Notes under the pieces: generated by a model
Told to the model about the DNA's origin: nothing
Seen by the model: only the letters and a program-made list of their open reading frames with translations
Databases searched by the model: none
Assembly (NCBI GenBank): GCA_900542905.1
Contig: UQPF01000009.1
Location: forward strand, 1-64,000
Direction of reading: 5' to 3'
DNA length: 64,000 nucleotides
From: an uncultured Collinsella sp.
GTDB taxonomy: Bacteria; Actinomycetota; Coriobacteriia; Coriobacteriales; Coriobacteriaceae
Position numbers and translations under genes: made by a program
Shown: positions 16,660 to 27,922 of the stretch, piece by piece
Position numbering within the stretch: the stretch's first letter is position 1
Layout of the letters: every line of letters starts with the position of its first letter

Positions 16660-19600
16660 ATGCAGGCAGATTCCGCTCAGCAGCAGGGCCTTTATCGCCC
16701 CGAATTCGACCACGATGCGTGTGGCATCGGCGCGCTTGCCGATATCAACGGTGAGCGCCATCACCAGATCCTGGACGACGCACTGTCCATTCTGGTCAAC
16801 TTGGAGCACCGCGGCGGCACGGGACTCGAGAAGAACACCGGCGACGGCGCTGGCATCCTGTTCCAGGTTCCGCATCACTTTTTCCGTAAAGAGGCTCAAA
16901 AGTGCGGCCAGATTCTGCCGGCAGAGGGCGACTATGGCGTGGCCATGCTGTTCTTTCCGCAGGACGACAAGGGCGTAGAGGACGCCCGCCGCGTGTTTGA
17001 GGAAGGCTGCGCCGAGGCCGGCGTGCCGCTGCTCTTTTGGCGCGAGGTGCCGGTCGACCCGCACGACCTGGGCGAGACGGCCCGCGCCTGCATGCCTACT
17101 ATCCTGCAGGCCTTCCTGGGCCGTCCGGACGACACGCCCGCCGGCGATGCCTTTGAGCGTCGCCTGTACGTGTGCCGTCGCACCATCGAAAAGAAGGCCG
17201 ACGCCGAGTTTGCCCTGCGCGATAAGATCTTCTATGTGTGCTCCATGAGCTCGCGCACTATTGTGTACAAGGGCATGTTGGTCGCCACGCAGATGCGCCG
17301 CTTCTTCATCGATCTTAACGACGCCGCCGTCAAGACGGCCGTGGCGCTCGTTCACTCGCGCTACTCCACCAACACCACGCCCAGCTGGGAGCGCGCGCAC
17401 CCCAACCGTTTTATCATCCACAACGGCGAGATCAACACCCTCAAGGGCAATGTCAACTGGATCCGCGCCCGCGAGCCCAACCTGTACAGCCCCGTGCTGC
17501 AGCACGATCTTGAGCGCGTGATGCCCATCATCAACCGCGAGGGTTCTGACTCCGCGATTCTGGACAATGTGCTTGAGTTCCTGGTCATGAACGGTCGCCC
17601 GCTTACGCGTGCCGCGTCCATGTTGCTGCCCGAGCCGTGGGACCACAACGATAGCCTGAGTGAGGAGCGCCGCGCCTACGACGCCTACCAGTCCATGCTC
17701 ATGGAGCCGTGGGATGGCCCGGCGGCCATCGCCTTTACCGACGGTCGCACGCTGGGCGCCGCCCTCGACCGTAACGGCCTGCGCCCCGCCCGCTACTATG
17801 TGACGCGCGACGGTCGCTTTATGCTGGCAAGCGAGGTGGGCACCATCGAGGTGGGCCCCGAGAACATCCTGACGAGCGGCTGTCTGGGGCCGGGCCAGAT
17901 GCTCGAGGTCGACTTTGCCCGCGGGCGCGTCATCTACAACGAAGAGCTGCGCGCACGTTACGCCAAGGAAAAGCCCTACCGTGATTGGATTGCCGAGGAG
18001 ACGCTAACCGTTGACGCGCTCGATGAGCCCGTTGCGGCAACGCCCGCCGAGGACGCTGGGGTACCTGCCACCGTGCGTATGGCCAAACTCGGTTACCACT
18101 GGGATGACATTGACGAGGTCGTGCGTCCCATGGCCCAGCAGGGCAAGGCGCCGCTCGCCTCGATGGGCATCGATGCGCCGCTGGCCTGCCTGTCCAAGAA
18201 GACGCGTTCGTTCTTTGATTACTTCTATCAGTTGTTCGCTCAGGTCACAAACCCGCCCATCGACGCCCTACGCGAGCATATGGTCACCTCGACCACACTC
18301 TACCTGGGCAACCACGGCAACCTGCTCGAGGATTCCCGCACGGCCTGCCAGCTGGTGCGCTTGGAGCGCCCGTTGCTCAACGAGGAAGAGTTTGACCGCA
18401 TCTGCGCCATCGACCGCGTGGGCTTTAAGACCCGCCGGTTCCGTGCCGTGTACCGCCGCGACGCGGGTGAGGGCGCGCTGCAGGCTGCGCTCAAGCAGCT
18501 TGCCGAAGACGTCGAGGCTGCGGTTCGCGATGGCGTGAACATCGTGGTGCTGAGCGACCGTGCCGCTGCGGGCGAGGTGCCCGTGCCGTCGCTGCTCGCC
18601 GTGGGCTGCGTGCACAACCACTTGATCCGTGCCGGCGTGCGCACCTTTGCCGATATCGTGGTGGAGTGCGGCGATGCCGTGTCTCCGCACGACTTTGCGG
18701 CGCTGGTGGGCTACTCCGCAAGCGGCATCTACCCGTACAACGCGCATGCGTGCATCCGCGACCTGGCGGCGCACGGCGATCTGGACGTGACAGCCGAGCA
18801 GGGCATCGCCAACTACAACAAGGCTGCGACCGCCGGCATCGTCTCCATCATGTCCAAGATGGGCATCTCCACGGTGCAGAGCTACCATTCGGCGCAGATC
18901 TTCGAGGCCGTTGGCTTTACGCCGGAGTTCGTCAACGCGTACTTTGCCGGCACGGTGAGCCGTGTGGGCGGTATGGGTGTCGAGGACGTTGAGCGCGAGC
19001 AAAACGAGCGCTACGACGCCGCGCTCGCTATCCTTAAGAGCCCGGCTCCCGATCAGCTGCCCACGTTGGGCCTGACCAAGTGGCGCCCGCTTGGTGGCGA
19101 GGATCACCTCATCGATCCGCAGACTGTCTACTTGCTGCAGACCGCCTGCCGTGAGGACAGCTACGACACCTTTAAGGAGTACAGCGCCCGCCTGCACCGC
19201 ACCGGCCGCGCCGTGCGCCTGCGCGACTTGCTCGACTTTAATGCCAGCGGCCGCACGCCGGTTTCGCTTGACGAGGTCGAGCCCGCGCTCAACATCGTCC
19301 GCCGCTTTAACACCGGCGCCATGTCGTACGGTTCCATCAGCAAAGAGGCACACGAGTGCATGGCCATCGCCATGAACCGCCTGCACGGCCGTTCCAACTC
19401 CGGCGAGGGCGGCGAGGATCCGCGCCGCGAGACCCCGCTGGCTAACGGTGACTCCAAGAACTCCGCCATCAAGCAGGTGGCAAGCGCGCGCTTTGGCGTG
19501 ACGAGCCGCTACCTGTGCAGCGCCTTCGAGATTCAGATCAAGATGGCCCAGGGCGCCAAGCCTGGCGAGGGTGGCCACCTGCCCGGCAAGAAGGTCTACC

Positions 19601-21357
19601 CCTGGATTGCCGAGGTCCGTCAGTCCACGCCCGGCATCGGCCTGATCTCGCCTCCGCCGCACCACGACATCTACTCCATCGAGGACCTGGCAGAGCTGAT
19701 CTTCGATCTTAAGAACGCCAACCCCGGCGCTCGCGTGTCGGTTAAGCTGGTCAGCGAGGCCGGTGTCGGCACCATCGCCACCGGTGTTGCCAAGGGTGCT
19801 GCCGACAAGATCTTGATCAGCGGCCACAACGGCGGCTCGGGTGCCGCTGCTCGCGATTCCATTTGGCACGCCGGTCTGCCGCTGGAGCTCGGTCTTGCCG
19901 AGGCCCAGCAGACGCTGCTGCAAAACGGCCTGCGCTCGCGCGTGGTGCTCGAGGCCGACGGCAAGCTCATGGACGGCACCGATGTTGCCGTCGCCTGCCT
20001 GCTGGGTGCCGAGGAGTTTGGCTTTGCGACCATTCCGCTCATCTCCATGGGCTGCCTCATGCAGCGCGACTGCCAGCAGGATACCTGCCCGGCCGGCATC
20101 GCTACGCAAAACTGCCGCCTGCGTCGCGGCTTCCGCGGCAAGCCAGAGCACGTCGAGCACTTTATGCTCTTTGTTGCCGAGCAGCTGCGCGAGGTCATGG
20201 CGAGCCTGGGCTTCCGCACCATCGACGAGATGGTCGGCCATCCCGAGTGCTTGCGCCAGATTGAGGTCCCGGGCAACCGCAAGGCTAACCTGCTGGATCT
20301 GTCGCCCGTGCTGGCGAGCGCGACCTGTGAGTTTGGTGCCCACATCCCGGGTGCCGACGGCCGTCACTTCCTGCCCCAGATGGCTGCGGACAGCGAGCTC
20401 GACAAGACGCTCGACTCCACGTTGTTTGTGCCCTATACGGCCGATGCCCGTGCGCACCTGCGTCCGATTCGCTTCCGCGCCGATATCGCCAACGTCAACC
20501 GCTGCGTGGGCACCATCTTGGGCAACGCGGTGACCAAGGCGCATCCCGAGGGCCTGCCCGCCGGCTCCATCACCATCGATTGCGATGGTTCGGCTGGTCA
20601 GAGCTTTGGCGCCTTCCTGCCGCGCGGCATTACGCTCAACGTGTGCGGCGACGCCAACGACTACTTTGGCAAGGGCCTTTCGGGCGGCGAGGTGTCGGTG
20701 CGCCCCAACCCGCATGCGACCTACAAGTTCGATGAGAACATCATCGTGGGCAACGTTGCGTTCTTTGGCGCCACGAGCGGCCGCGGCTTCATTAACGGCC
20801 TGGCAGGCCAGCGCTTTGGCGTACGCAACTCCGGTGCCACCGTGGTGGTCGAGGGCTGCGGCAACCATGGCTGCGAGTACATGACGGGTGGTCTGGCACT
20901 CATCCTGGGCGAGGTCGGGCAGAACTTCGCCGCCGGCATGACGGGTGGCGTGGCCTATGTCTTTGACCAGTACGGCACGCTCGATGCCCGTGTGAACCAC
21001 GAGAGCGTCGAGCTTAAAGCCCCGACGGCCGGCGAGCTGGCGCAGATTCGCGAGCTCATTCAGGAGCACGTGGACGCGACGCAGAGCCCGCGCGGCATTA
21101 AGCTGCTCTACAGCTTTGAGACGATGAGCAAGCACTTTGTGAAGGTCATTCCGACCGAGTACGAGCGCGTGCTGGCGATTGTCGCCGCCGCCGAGGCCGT
21201 CGGCAAGACGCATGCGCAGGCCGAGGAGCTGGCGTTTGACATTGTGACCGGTCGCGCGAGTGCCGCGGATGTTGCTCGCTTCGATGTTGCGGGCGGTGCT
21301 GCGGGTGCTGCGTCCGTGGCTGCCAGCTCTGTTGCTTCGACCAAGAAGGAGGCGTAA
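16660..21357 (+). CDS. gltB: Glutamate synthase large subunit
   Basis: Converts glutamine and 2-oxoglutarate to two glutamates in ammonia assimilation. The 1565-residue protein has a class II amidotransferase domain whose nucleophile is the Cys in DHDACGIG near residue 21. A central domain and the FMN-binding synthase domain (about 800-1220) follow, with RSNSGEGGEDPRR and SGHNGGSGAAARDS. The 3Fe-4S ligands are in CQQDTCPAGIATQ. A C-terminal GXGXG beta-helix (GLSGGEVSVRP, GNHGCEYMTGG) completes it. The usually processed propeptide is short here. The start follows TAGGGGAGGATCGCG. It is coupled to gltD six bases downstream. Confidence 0.96.
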   Translation: MQADSAQQQGLYRPEFDHDACGIGALADINGERHHQILDDALSILVNLEHRGGTGLEKNTGDGAGILFQVPHHFFRKEAQKCGQILPAEGDYGVAMLFFPQDDKGVEDARRVFEEGCAEAGVPLLFWREVPVDPHDLGETARACMPTILQAFLGRPDDTPAGDAFERRLYVCRRTIEKKADAEFALRDKIFYVCSMSSRTIVYKGMLVATQMRRFFIDLNDAAVKTAVALVHSRYSTNTTPSWERAHPNRFIIHNGEINTLKGNVNWIRAREPNLYSPVLQHDLERVMPIINREGSDSAILDNVLEFLVMNGRPLTRAASMLLPEPWDHNDSLSEERRAYDAYQSMLMEPWDGPAAIAFTDGRTLGAALDRNGLRPARYYVTRDGRFMLASEVGTIEVGPENILTSGCLGPGQMLEVDFARGRVIYNEELRARYAKEKPYRDWIAEETLTVDALDEPVAATPAEDAGVPATVRMAKLGYHWDDIDEVVRPMAQQGKAPLASMGIDAPLACLSKKTRSFFDYFYQLFAQVTNPPIDALREHMVTSTTLYLGNHGNLLEDSRTACQLVRLERPLLNEEEFDRICAIDRVGFKTRRFRAVYRRDAGEGALQAALKQLAEDVEAAVRDGVNIVVLSDRAAAGEVPVPSLLAVGCVHNHLIRAGVRTFADIVVECGDAVSPHDFAALVGYSASGIYPYNAHACIRDLAAHGDLDVTAEQGIANYNKAATAGIVSIMSKMGISTVQSYHSAQIFEAVGFTPEFVNAYFAGTVSRVGGMGVEDVEREQNERYDAALAILKSPAPDQLPTLGLTKWRPLGGEDHLIDPQTVYLLQTACREDSYDTFKEYSARLHRTGRAVRLRDLLDFNASGRTPVSLDEVEPALNIVRRFNTGAMSYGSISKEAHECMAIAMNRLHGRSNSGEGGEDPRRETPLANGDSKNSAIKQVASARFGVTSRYLCSAFEIQIKMAQGAKPGEGGHLPGKKVYPWIAEVRQSTPGIGLISPPPHHDIYSIEDLAELIFDLKNANPGARVSVKLVSEAGVGTIATGVAKGAADKILISGHNGGSGAAARDSIWHAGLPLELGLAEAQQTLLQNGLRSRVVLEADGKLMDGTDVAVACLLGAEEFGFATIPLISMGCLMQRDCQQDTCPAGIATQNCRLRRGFRGKPEHVEHFMLFVAEQLREVMASLGFRTIDEMVGHPECLRQIEVPGNRKANLLDLSPVLASATCEFGAHIPGADGRHFLPQMAADSELDKTLDSTLFVPYTADARAHLRPIRFRADIANVNRCVGTILGNAVTKAHPEGLPAGSITIDCDGSAGQSFGAFLPRGITLNVCGDANDYFGKGLSGGEVSVRPNPHATYKFDENIIVGNVAFFGATSGRGFINGLAGQRFGVRNSGATVVVEGCGNHGCEYMTGGLALILGEVGQNFAAGMTGGVAYVFDQYGTLDARVNHESVELKAPTAGELAQIRELIQEHVDATQSPRGIKLLYSFETMSKHFVKVIPTEYERVLAIVAAAEAVGKTHAQAEELAFDIVTGRASAADVARFDVAGGAAGAASVAASSVASTKKEA

Positions 21358-21362
21358 GTGCC

Positions 21363-22844
<1,482 letters not shown>

Positions 22845-22855
22845 AGTAGTCATTT

Positions 22856-22909
22856 AAGAGTGTCCCCAATGACTAGTCATTTTTTTGTCTAGTCGTTGGG
22901 GACACTCTT
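22856..22909. repeat. GTCCCCAATGACTAG palindrome, copy 1
   Basis: AAGAGTGTCCCCAATGACTAG pairs with CTAGTCGTTGGGGACACTCTT around a T-rich 12-base loop. The same core recurs at 50524-50583. The remaining 22910-23198 contains short overlapping frames of unlikely composition and no gene I can support. Confidence 0.85.
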
Positions 22910-23198
22910 TGCGAGCGATTTGCTCGTTTGTCGACGTACGGGTGTTCATTTGTCGACTTCTTGGGCTGTGGTCACCTGTTGTTTCTGTGGTGGCTGTGGG
23001 TATCTGGCTCAAAAGGGCGGGTTTGCCGTCTATGTTTACCTGCGGTTTTGTTGCGGTGCGCATTTTCGATCAAGCTTTTCGTCAAGTGTTTGGTCAGCAT
23101 CTGGTTTGCAGCCGGAGGCCTATTTTGCCCGCGCTGGTCGTGGCCGACCACCCTCCTCGTAAGCTCAAATTGAGGTCTATCAGTTTGAGGAGGATGCC

Positions 23199-23906
23199 AT
23201 GACTGACCACGCTTTAGACCGAGCGCAGCTAGCCGAAGCCGTCGGCAACGATATTGCCGACATGGCCCATTTTTGGATGCTGCGGAAGTTCCAGTTTTTG
23301 GAGCCGGCGCGCGAACAGTTCGAGATCATTGTCGACCCGTGGCTCAGCTATTACACCGAGCCTTCGCAAAACGAAATCATGGCCTACAACATGGCATTTA
23401 CCGATTGGCTGCTCTTCGAGCGCCCCTATCGCCATGGCAAGACGCTGCTCGAACTGTATGTTGAAGAGCCGCCGACATCGCTTTCGCCTGCCTCGCTCAA
23501 GCGGCTCGAGCAGGTACGCGACACGCAGTATTTCTCGCGCTTTGGCATTTTGGACAAGGATCCTGCGACTGGTATGGTCGCGCTGAAGGACACGCGCGCC
23601 GACCGTCGCTTTGATGTCTACGACCCGCATATCGTGCAAAAGGAGCATTGGAGCGACGGAGCGATTGCGGTGCGCCTCGCCTGCGTCGACGATGTCTGGC
23701 TGACGGCGGGACAGCTCTATCTGTATGACATCGCGCGCCTGAGTGACACGGCGGTCGATGGACCGGGTGCGGTGCATCCCGAGGATCTGCAGGACGGCTT
23801 TGACACCTCGTGCGTCAGCTTCTTTTTGCGCCTGGTCCGCGACATCATGGGCGCCCAGGGGCGCTACGTGAAGTCCCTCAACATCTACGAGCAGGAGTGG
23901 GAGTAA
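23199..23906 (+). CDS. Hypothetical protein
   Basis: 235-residue soluble acidic protein that I do not recognise. It is rich in aromatic residues (HFWMLRKFQFLEPAREQFEIIVDPWLSYY) and has no membrane segment or signal peptide. The C-terminal part DLQDGFDTSCVSFFLRLVRDIM is helix-like. The start follows TTTGAGGAGGATGCC, a strong ribosome site, and codon use is host-like, so expression is likely. Repeat array C begins 37 bases after its stop. Confidence 0.65.
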   Translation: MTDHALDRAQLAEAVGNDIADMAHFWMLRKFQFLEPAREQFEIIVDPWLSYYTEPSQNEIMAYNMAFTDWLLFERPYRHGKTLLELYVEEPPTSLSPASLKRLEQVRDTQYFSRFGILDKDPATGMVALKDTRADRRFDVYDPHIVQKEHWSDGAIAVRLACVDDVWLTAGQLYLYDIARLSDTAVDGPGAVHPEDLQDGFDTSCVSFFLRLVRDIMGAQGRYVKSLNIYEQEWE

Positions 23907-23942
23907 GGGATGGGCTGTCGCAGCGCCGCCGCGTGTCTATTT

Positions 23943-24239
23943 GTCTCGATCTGTAACGTTTAGGGACAAAAAACCGGTCTACCTGTTACAGATCGAGACG
24001 AATGCTTGGGCGCTGCTGATTTGTCTAAATCTGTAACGTTTAGGGCCCTGGAGAACGTCTAACTGTTACAGATCGAGACGTTTGGCACCTGGTTGGGGGA
24101 ATGTCTCGATCTGTAACATCTACAGGCTAAAAGTCGACCTTGCTGTTACAGATTGAGACGGAAGGTTGGCGGCTGCCGAAAGATCTTGTTCTGTAACAAC
24201 TAGAGGCTCAAAGACTGTCTTCCTGTTACAGATCAAGAC
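23943..24239. repeat. Array C: four 57-bp palindromes at an 80-bp period
   Basis: Units lie at 23943-23999, 24023-24079, 24103-24159 and 24183-24239. Left arms are GTCTCGATCTGTAACG and variants; right arms are TGTTACAGATCGAGAC and variants. All spacers are 23 bases. The last unit ends 20 bases before the next gene, so that gene's promoter must lie in or upstream of the array. Confidence 0.95.
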
Positions 24240-24259
24240 ATTTGTCAGCGGAGGCAACG

Positions 24260-25336
24260 GTGACGATGGTCCATTTGTCTGACGTGGTGGTGATGAAAGT
24301 GTCTAATACCGTTCTCAAACACAAGCATGCGACTCGCAACACGTTGGCGCGGAATAGGATGCTCGCGCGGCTCACGGAGACGACCGAGCAAGGTGTGCTG
24401 CTCGCAACGCATGACAACACCGAGCTCATGTGGCTGCGACGCCATGTCGGAACCGACGATATCGCGGAGCCCGAGTCGTATCTGTTCTGTTTTCAACATG
24501 ATTGGGATACTTTGACACCGGCAGAGCGAGCGCTGCGTACCATCAAAGGGCTTGCGGAGTTTCATCCCGATTGGGCGTTTTGGGGTTATGACGCGGCACT
24601 TTTGTGGGGTCTGGAGGTGCCGAATGATCTGCTCGGGCCGCGTTTTCTTGTTAAGACGGGTTGTTCAGTGACGTTGAGCAGCGGGTGCAGGTTGTTGCGT
24701 CCACAGATGGCGGGCGCGCTCGAGCGCGTTGATGGCGTGCGGGTGACGTCGTTTTGGCGCGCGGTGGAGGATTGCTTGCTGCGTGCGCCGTTCTCCTACG
24801 GGTTGGCGATTGCCGATTCTGCACTGCGGGCGAAAGGCGTATCGCGCGATGGCCTGTGCGAGCGCCTCCGCGCCGATTGCGAGGGCAGACGCGGGTATCG
24901 CAGGGCACAGGTGATTGCGTCGTATGCGGACGAGCTGTCCGAAAACGGTGGCGAGTCACGGTTCCGAGCGTTCTTTATTGCATACGGTTTTCCGGTTCCG
25001 GAGTTGCAGGTGGAGTTTCGCGATCCGCTCGATTCGAGCCAGGTGTTTCGGGTTGATTATTTCTGGAGGCTCGAGGACGGGACATGTGTCATCGGCGAGC
25101 TCGACGGGAAGGGAAAGTATACCCTGCAGGATGGTGGGGATCGGGAGTCGGTCGACCCATTCGTGGCAGAACGTCAGCGGGAATCTCATCTGACAATGCT
25201 CGGGCATAAGGTGCTTCGGTTTACGTTTAACGAACTCAAGAACCCGGGGAAACTGGCTGAAAAGATGAGACTGGCGGGCATTCCGCAGCGGGTCAATCTG
25301 GCTGAGGAATGGAGACGTCAGTGGTATGGGCGCTGA
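24260..25336 (+). CDS. DUF559/PD-(D/E)XK nuclease-like protein with AbiEi-like N-terminus
   Basis: 358-residue protein. The first 230 residues resemble the regulatory part of AbiEi-type proteins common in actinobacteria (LARNRMLARLTETTEQGVLL, then a TFWGYDAALLWGL-like stretch reading WAFWGYDAALLWGL). The C-terminal part (about 245-345) has the DUF559/Vsr-like pattern: ESRFRAFF, VDYFWRLEDG, GELDGKGKY with the E-x-D-G-K core, then ERQRESHLTMLGHKVLRFTFNEL. This predicts a restriction-like nuclease fold; activity is unproven. GTG at 24260 has GGAGG five bases upstream; ATG at 24266 is an alternative. It is bracketed by arrays C and D. Confidence 0.72.
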   Translation: MTMVHLSDVVVMKVSNTVLKHKHATRNTLARNRMLARLTETTEQGVLLATHDNTELMWLRRHVGTDDIAEPESYLFCFQHDWDTLTPAERALRTIKGLAEFHPDWAFWGYDAALLWGLEVPNDLLGPRFLVKTGCSVTLSSGCRLLRPQMAGALERVDGVRVTSFWRAVEDCLLRAPFSYGLAIADSALRAKGVSRDGLCERLRADCEGRRGYRRAQVIASYADELSENGGESRFRAFFIAYGFPVPELQVEFRDPLDSSQVFRVDYFWRLEDGTCVIGELDGKGKYTLQDGGDRESVDPFVAERQRESHLTMLGHKVLRFTFNELKNPGKLAEKMRLAGIPQRVNLAEEWRRQWYGR

Positions 25337-25377
25337 GGGGTGCAACTGACGCGGATGTGGTTGTTCCTGCCGAGTTT

Positions 25378-25675
25378 GTCTCGATCTGTAACAACAAGGG
25401 GCCGTTTGGCCTCGTAACTGTTACAGATCAAGACAGAAGGTTGGCTGCCGCTAAAATATCTCGATCTGTAACAGCTAGAGGCCGAAAACCTGTCTAACTG
25501 TTACAGATTTAGACGTTTGACGACAGGGCTGGAGAATATCTTAATCTGTAACATCTAACGGCCGAAAACCGCTCTAACTGTTACAGATTGAGACAAAGGT
25601 TGGACGCGGTGCCGAAAGATCTCAATCTGTAACAGTTGGAAGGTTAAAGACGGTCCACCTGTTACAGATCTAGAC
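25378..25675. repeat. Array D: four 57-bp palindromes
   Basis: Units lie at 25378-25434, 25458-25514, 25538-25594 and 25619-25675, with periods of 80, 80 and 81. Spacers share AAGGTTGG with those of array C, so the 80-bp module as a whole is repeated. The array starts 41 bases after the DUF559-like gene. Positions 25676-25824 hold the leader of the next gene. Confidence 0.95.
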
Positions 25676-25824
25676 ATTTCCCGGATGTCGCTGGGATGGG
25701 GCTGCAACGCATTCCATTCTCCGCATCTCCTCCTTTCTCCGTTAACCGATATGTCCGCAGCAATCCTGCCGAACTGGGTAATAATGGACAAATGTTGAAG
25801 TTTTCTGAGGGGGAGGAGCTCGAT

Positions 25825-27195
25825 ATGGCGTCCGCTGATCGTCCCACGTTGTTTATCAATGCAACCGTTTTGGATGGCTCGGAGCACATGGAGCCGCAGC
25901 CCGATATGGCCGTGGCCGTTGAGCGCGGTGTCATAACCTGGATGGGGCCGAGTGCTGTCGCGCAGGCGCCGGCGGGTGCCGAGGTCATCGACCTGGGCGG
26001 TGCGTATCTCATGCCGGGTCTCATCAATATGCACGTGCATCTGTGCGGTTCGGGCAAACCGGTCTCGGCGGGCGATGCGGGCGCGCTGATGAAGAAGCTC
26101 GACAATCCCGTGGGACGCGCCATCGTCCGCCACATCCTCAAGGGCAGCGCCCAACAGCAGCTGGCAAGCGGCGTGACCACGGTGCGCGGTGCAGGCGACC
26201 CGCTGTTTGCCGACATCGCCGTGCGCAACGCCATCGACGCCGGCAAGTATCAGGGTCCGCGTCTGGTGGCACCGGGAACTGGCGTCACGGTGCCGGGTGG
26301 CCACGGCGCGGGCCTCTTTGCGCAGGTGGCCAACAGCCCTACCGAGGCGGCCGAACAAGTGCGTGACTTGTATGCGCGCGGTGCCGATGTCATCAAGCTG
26401 TTCGTAACGGGTGGCGTGTTCGATGCGACCGAAGTAGGCGAGCCGGGCGTGCTGCGCATGCCGGTCGATGTCGCCGCGGCGGCGTGCAAGGCGGCGCACG
26501 AGGCTGGCCTTTCGGTCATGGCCCATGTCGAGAGCACCGAAGGTGTGAAGGCCGCGCTCCAGGCCGGCGTCGACACAATCGAGCACGGCGCTCCGATGAC
26601 GCCTGAGATTCTGGAGCTGTACCGCGGCGCCGCGGGAACACAGCTCGAGGGACGTGCGCCGAGTGTGACCTGCACGATTAGTCCGGCGCTGCCGTTTGTG
26701 TTGCTCGATCCGGAAAAGACCCATTCGACCGACACGCAAAAGAAGAACGGCGATATCGTGTGCTCGGGTATTATCGAGAGCGCTCGCGCCGCACTGGAAG
26801 CTGGCGTTAAGGTGGGCCTGGGCACGGACTCAAGCTGTCCGTTCGTGACGCAGTACGACATGTGGCGCGAGGTAGCCTATTTTGCCAAGTACGTGGGCGT
26901 GAGCAACGCCTTTGCGCTGCATACGGCCACGCAGGTCAATGCCGAGCTTCTGGGCCTGGGTAGCGAGACCGGCACGATCGAGTGCGGTAAGTCGGCCGAT
27001 ATCTTGGTGACGCGCGAGAACCCACTCGATGACCTGTGCGCTCTTCGTGAGCCGATGTATGTGATGTGCCGCGGTGACCTGGTGCGCAAGCTCAAGGTCA
27101 AGCGTATCCCCGAGGTGGACGCCGAGCTCGACGCGATTATGGCCATGCCTGCCGAGGTGTTGGCCGAGGAGCTTGCCCGCGACGGTGTGGCGTAA
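25825..27195 (+). CDS. Amidohydrolase, imidazolonepropionase/prolidase-like
   Basis: Metal-dependent hydrolase of 456 residues. It has a composite beta-sandwich start (TLFINATVLDGSEHMEPQPDMAVAV), the metal-binding MPGLINMHVHL motif near residue 64, later histidines in MAHVES and IEHGAP, and a GLGTDSSCPF aspartate segment near 325. The C-terminal ECGKSADILVTRENPLDDL is the typical return to the sandwich domain. The substrate is unknown; this family includes Xaa-Pro and carboxypeptidase-like enzymes. The ATG at 25825 follows GGGGGAGGAGCTCGAT. The N-terminal extension of the longer frame overlaps no known domain. Confidence 0.85.
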   Translation: MASADRPTLFINATVLDGSEHMEPQPDMAVAVERGVITWMGPSAVAQAPAGAEVIDLGGAYLMPGLINMHVHLCGSGKPVSAGDAGALMKKLDNPVGRAIVRHILKGSAQQQLASGVTTVRGAGDPLFADIAVRNAIDAGKYQGPRLVAPGTGVTVPGGHGAGLFAQVANSPTEAAEQVRDLYARGADVIKLFVTGGVFDATEVGEPGVLRMPVDVAAAACKAAHEAGLSVMAHVESTEGVKAALQAGVDTIEHGAPMTPEILELYRGAAGTQLEGRAPSVTCTISPALPFVLLDPEKTHSTDTQKKNGDIVCSGIIESARAALEAGVKVGLGTDSSCPFVTQYDMWREVAYFAKYVGVSNAFALHTATQVNAELLGLGSETGTIECGKSADILVTRENPLDDLCALREPMYVMCRGDLVRKLKVKRIPEVDAELDAIMAMPAEVLAEELARDGVA

Positions 27196-27214
27196 GCGCG
27201 CGATATGGCGATGC

Positions 27215-27280
27215 GACAAAGGGGCAATCCCTTTGTCATAATCAAAAAAGCCGAGGTCTCAGTGCGAGGCCTCGGCTTTC
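27215..27280. terminator. Two hairpins between convergent genes
   Basis: GACAAAGGG pairs with CCCTTTGTC (27215-27237). A second stem AAAGCCGAGG with CCTCGGCTTT (27245-27280) carries A-runs and T-runs on either side, so it can terminate transcription from both directions. Confidence 0.75.
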
Positions 27281-27302
27281 ATTTTGTCCTACGGTATGGC
27301 GG

Positions 27303-27776
27303 CTAGGAGCGCGTTTCCATCTTGGCGTGACACTTGGGGCAGGTGACGCGGATTTTGCCCTTGCCCTTGGGGACGGAGAGCATCTGGCCACAGTTGGGGC
27401 ACTTGAGGTATGCCGTGGTCTTACGGCCCTTCCACATCTTCTTGGCCGTGCGTTTGGCGCGCTCAAAGTCTTCCTTGCTCGTTCCGGCTGCGCGCGAGGC
27501 GTTGGCCGCCGCAGCGCCGCCGCCCAAACTGGCGACGAATTTGCCCAAGCCGGGGACGTTCGCGGTCGCGGCGACAAAGGCCGCGTTCTCCTTGCGACGT
27601 GCGTCGATATTCTTGGACAGGCCACGCAGCACGCCGAGCACGATCACGGCGATGGCGATCCAGCTGAGCCACTGGACACGGGCGAGCGATCCAATCATTG
27701 CGATGACGATGCCGGCAAAGCCCATCACGATGGTGAGCTCGTCGGCGCCATTGCGGCCCTTCATAAAGTCATTCAT
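27303..27776 (-). CDS. Membrane protein with C-terminal zinc ribbon
   Basis: 157-residue protein with two close membrane segments at about 15-50 (VMGFAGIVIAMIGSLA and LSWIAIAVIVLGVLRGL). A basic linker is followed by a C-terminal CPNCGQMLSVPKGKGKIRVTCPKCHAK zinc ribbon-like motif. The family is unassigned. The start at 27776 (MNDFMKGRNG) has AAAGGCAATTCGC upstream. It is the last gene leftward of the copper cluster, but a palindromic repeat separates it from csoR. Confidence 0.7.
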   Translation of the reverse strand: MNDFMKGRNGADELTIVMGFAGIVIAMIGSLARVQWLSWIAIAVIVLGVLRGLSKNIDARRKENAAFVAATANVPGLGKFVASLGGGAAAANASRAAGTSKEDFERAKRTAKKMWKGRKTTAYLKCPNCGQMLSVPKGKGKIRVTCPKCHAKMETRS

Positions 27777-27831
27777 GCGAATTGCCTTTCGTTCGATATA
27801 CCGCACGCCTTTATACCCGATTTAGAGCAAG

Positions 27832-27878
27832 GGGGACAGGTTAATCTACACCAAGGCGGTGCAAACATACCTGTCCCC
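27832..27878. repeat. 47-bp GGGGACAGGTTAATCT palindrome, copy 1
   Basis: GGGGACAGGT pairs with ACCTGTCCCC, with an inner CACC/GGTG dyad. A second 47-bp copy lies at 38972-39018 inside a longer palindrome. A degenerate partial copy follows at 27881-27912. Confidence 0.85.
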
Positions 27879-27922
27879 GATACACCAAGATGGTGCAAAG
27901 CAGTCCGTCCCCAATGCCCCAA

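Noticed and set aside
22885..23202. Short frames between gltD and 23199
   Set aside because: Three overlapping frames of Cys/Trp/Val-rich composition start in a palindromic repeat and have no good ribosome site.
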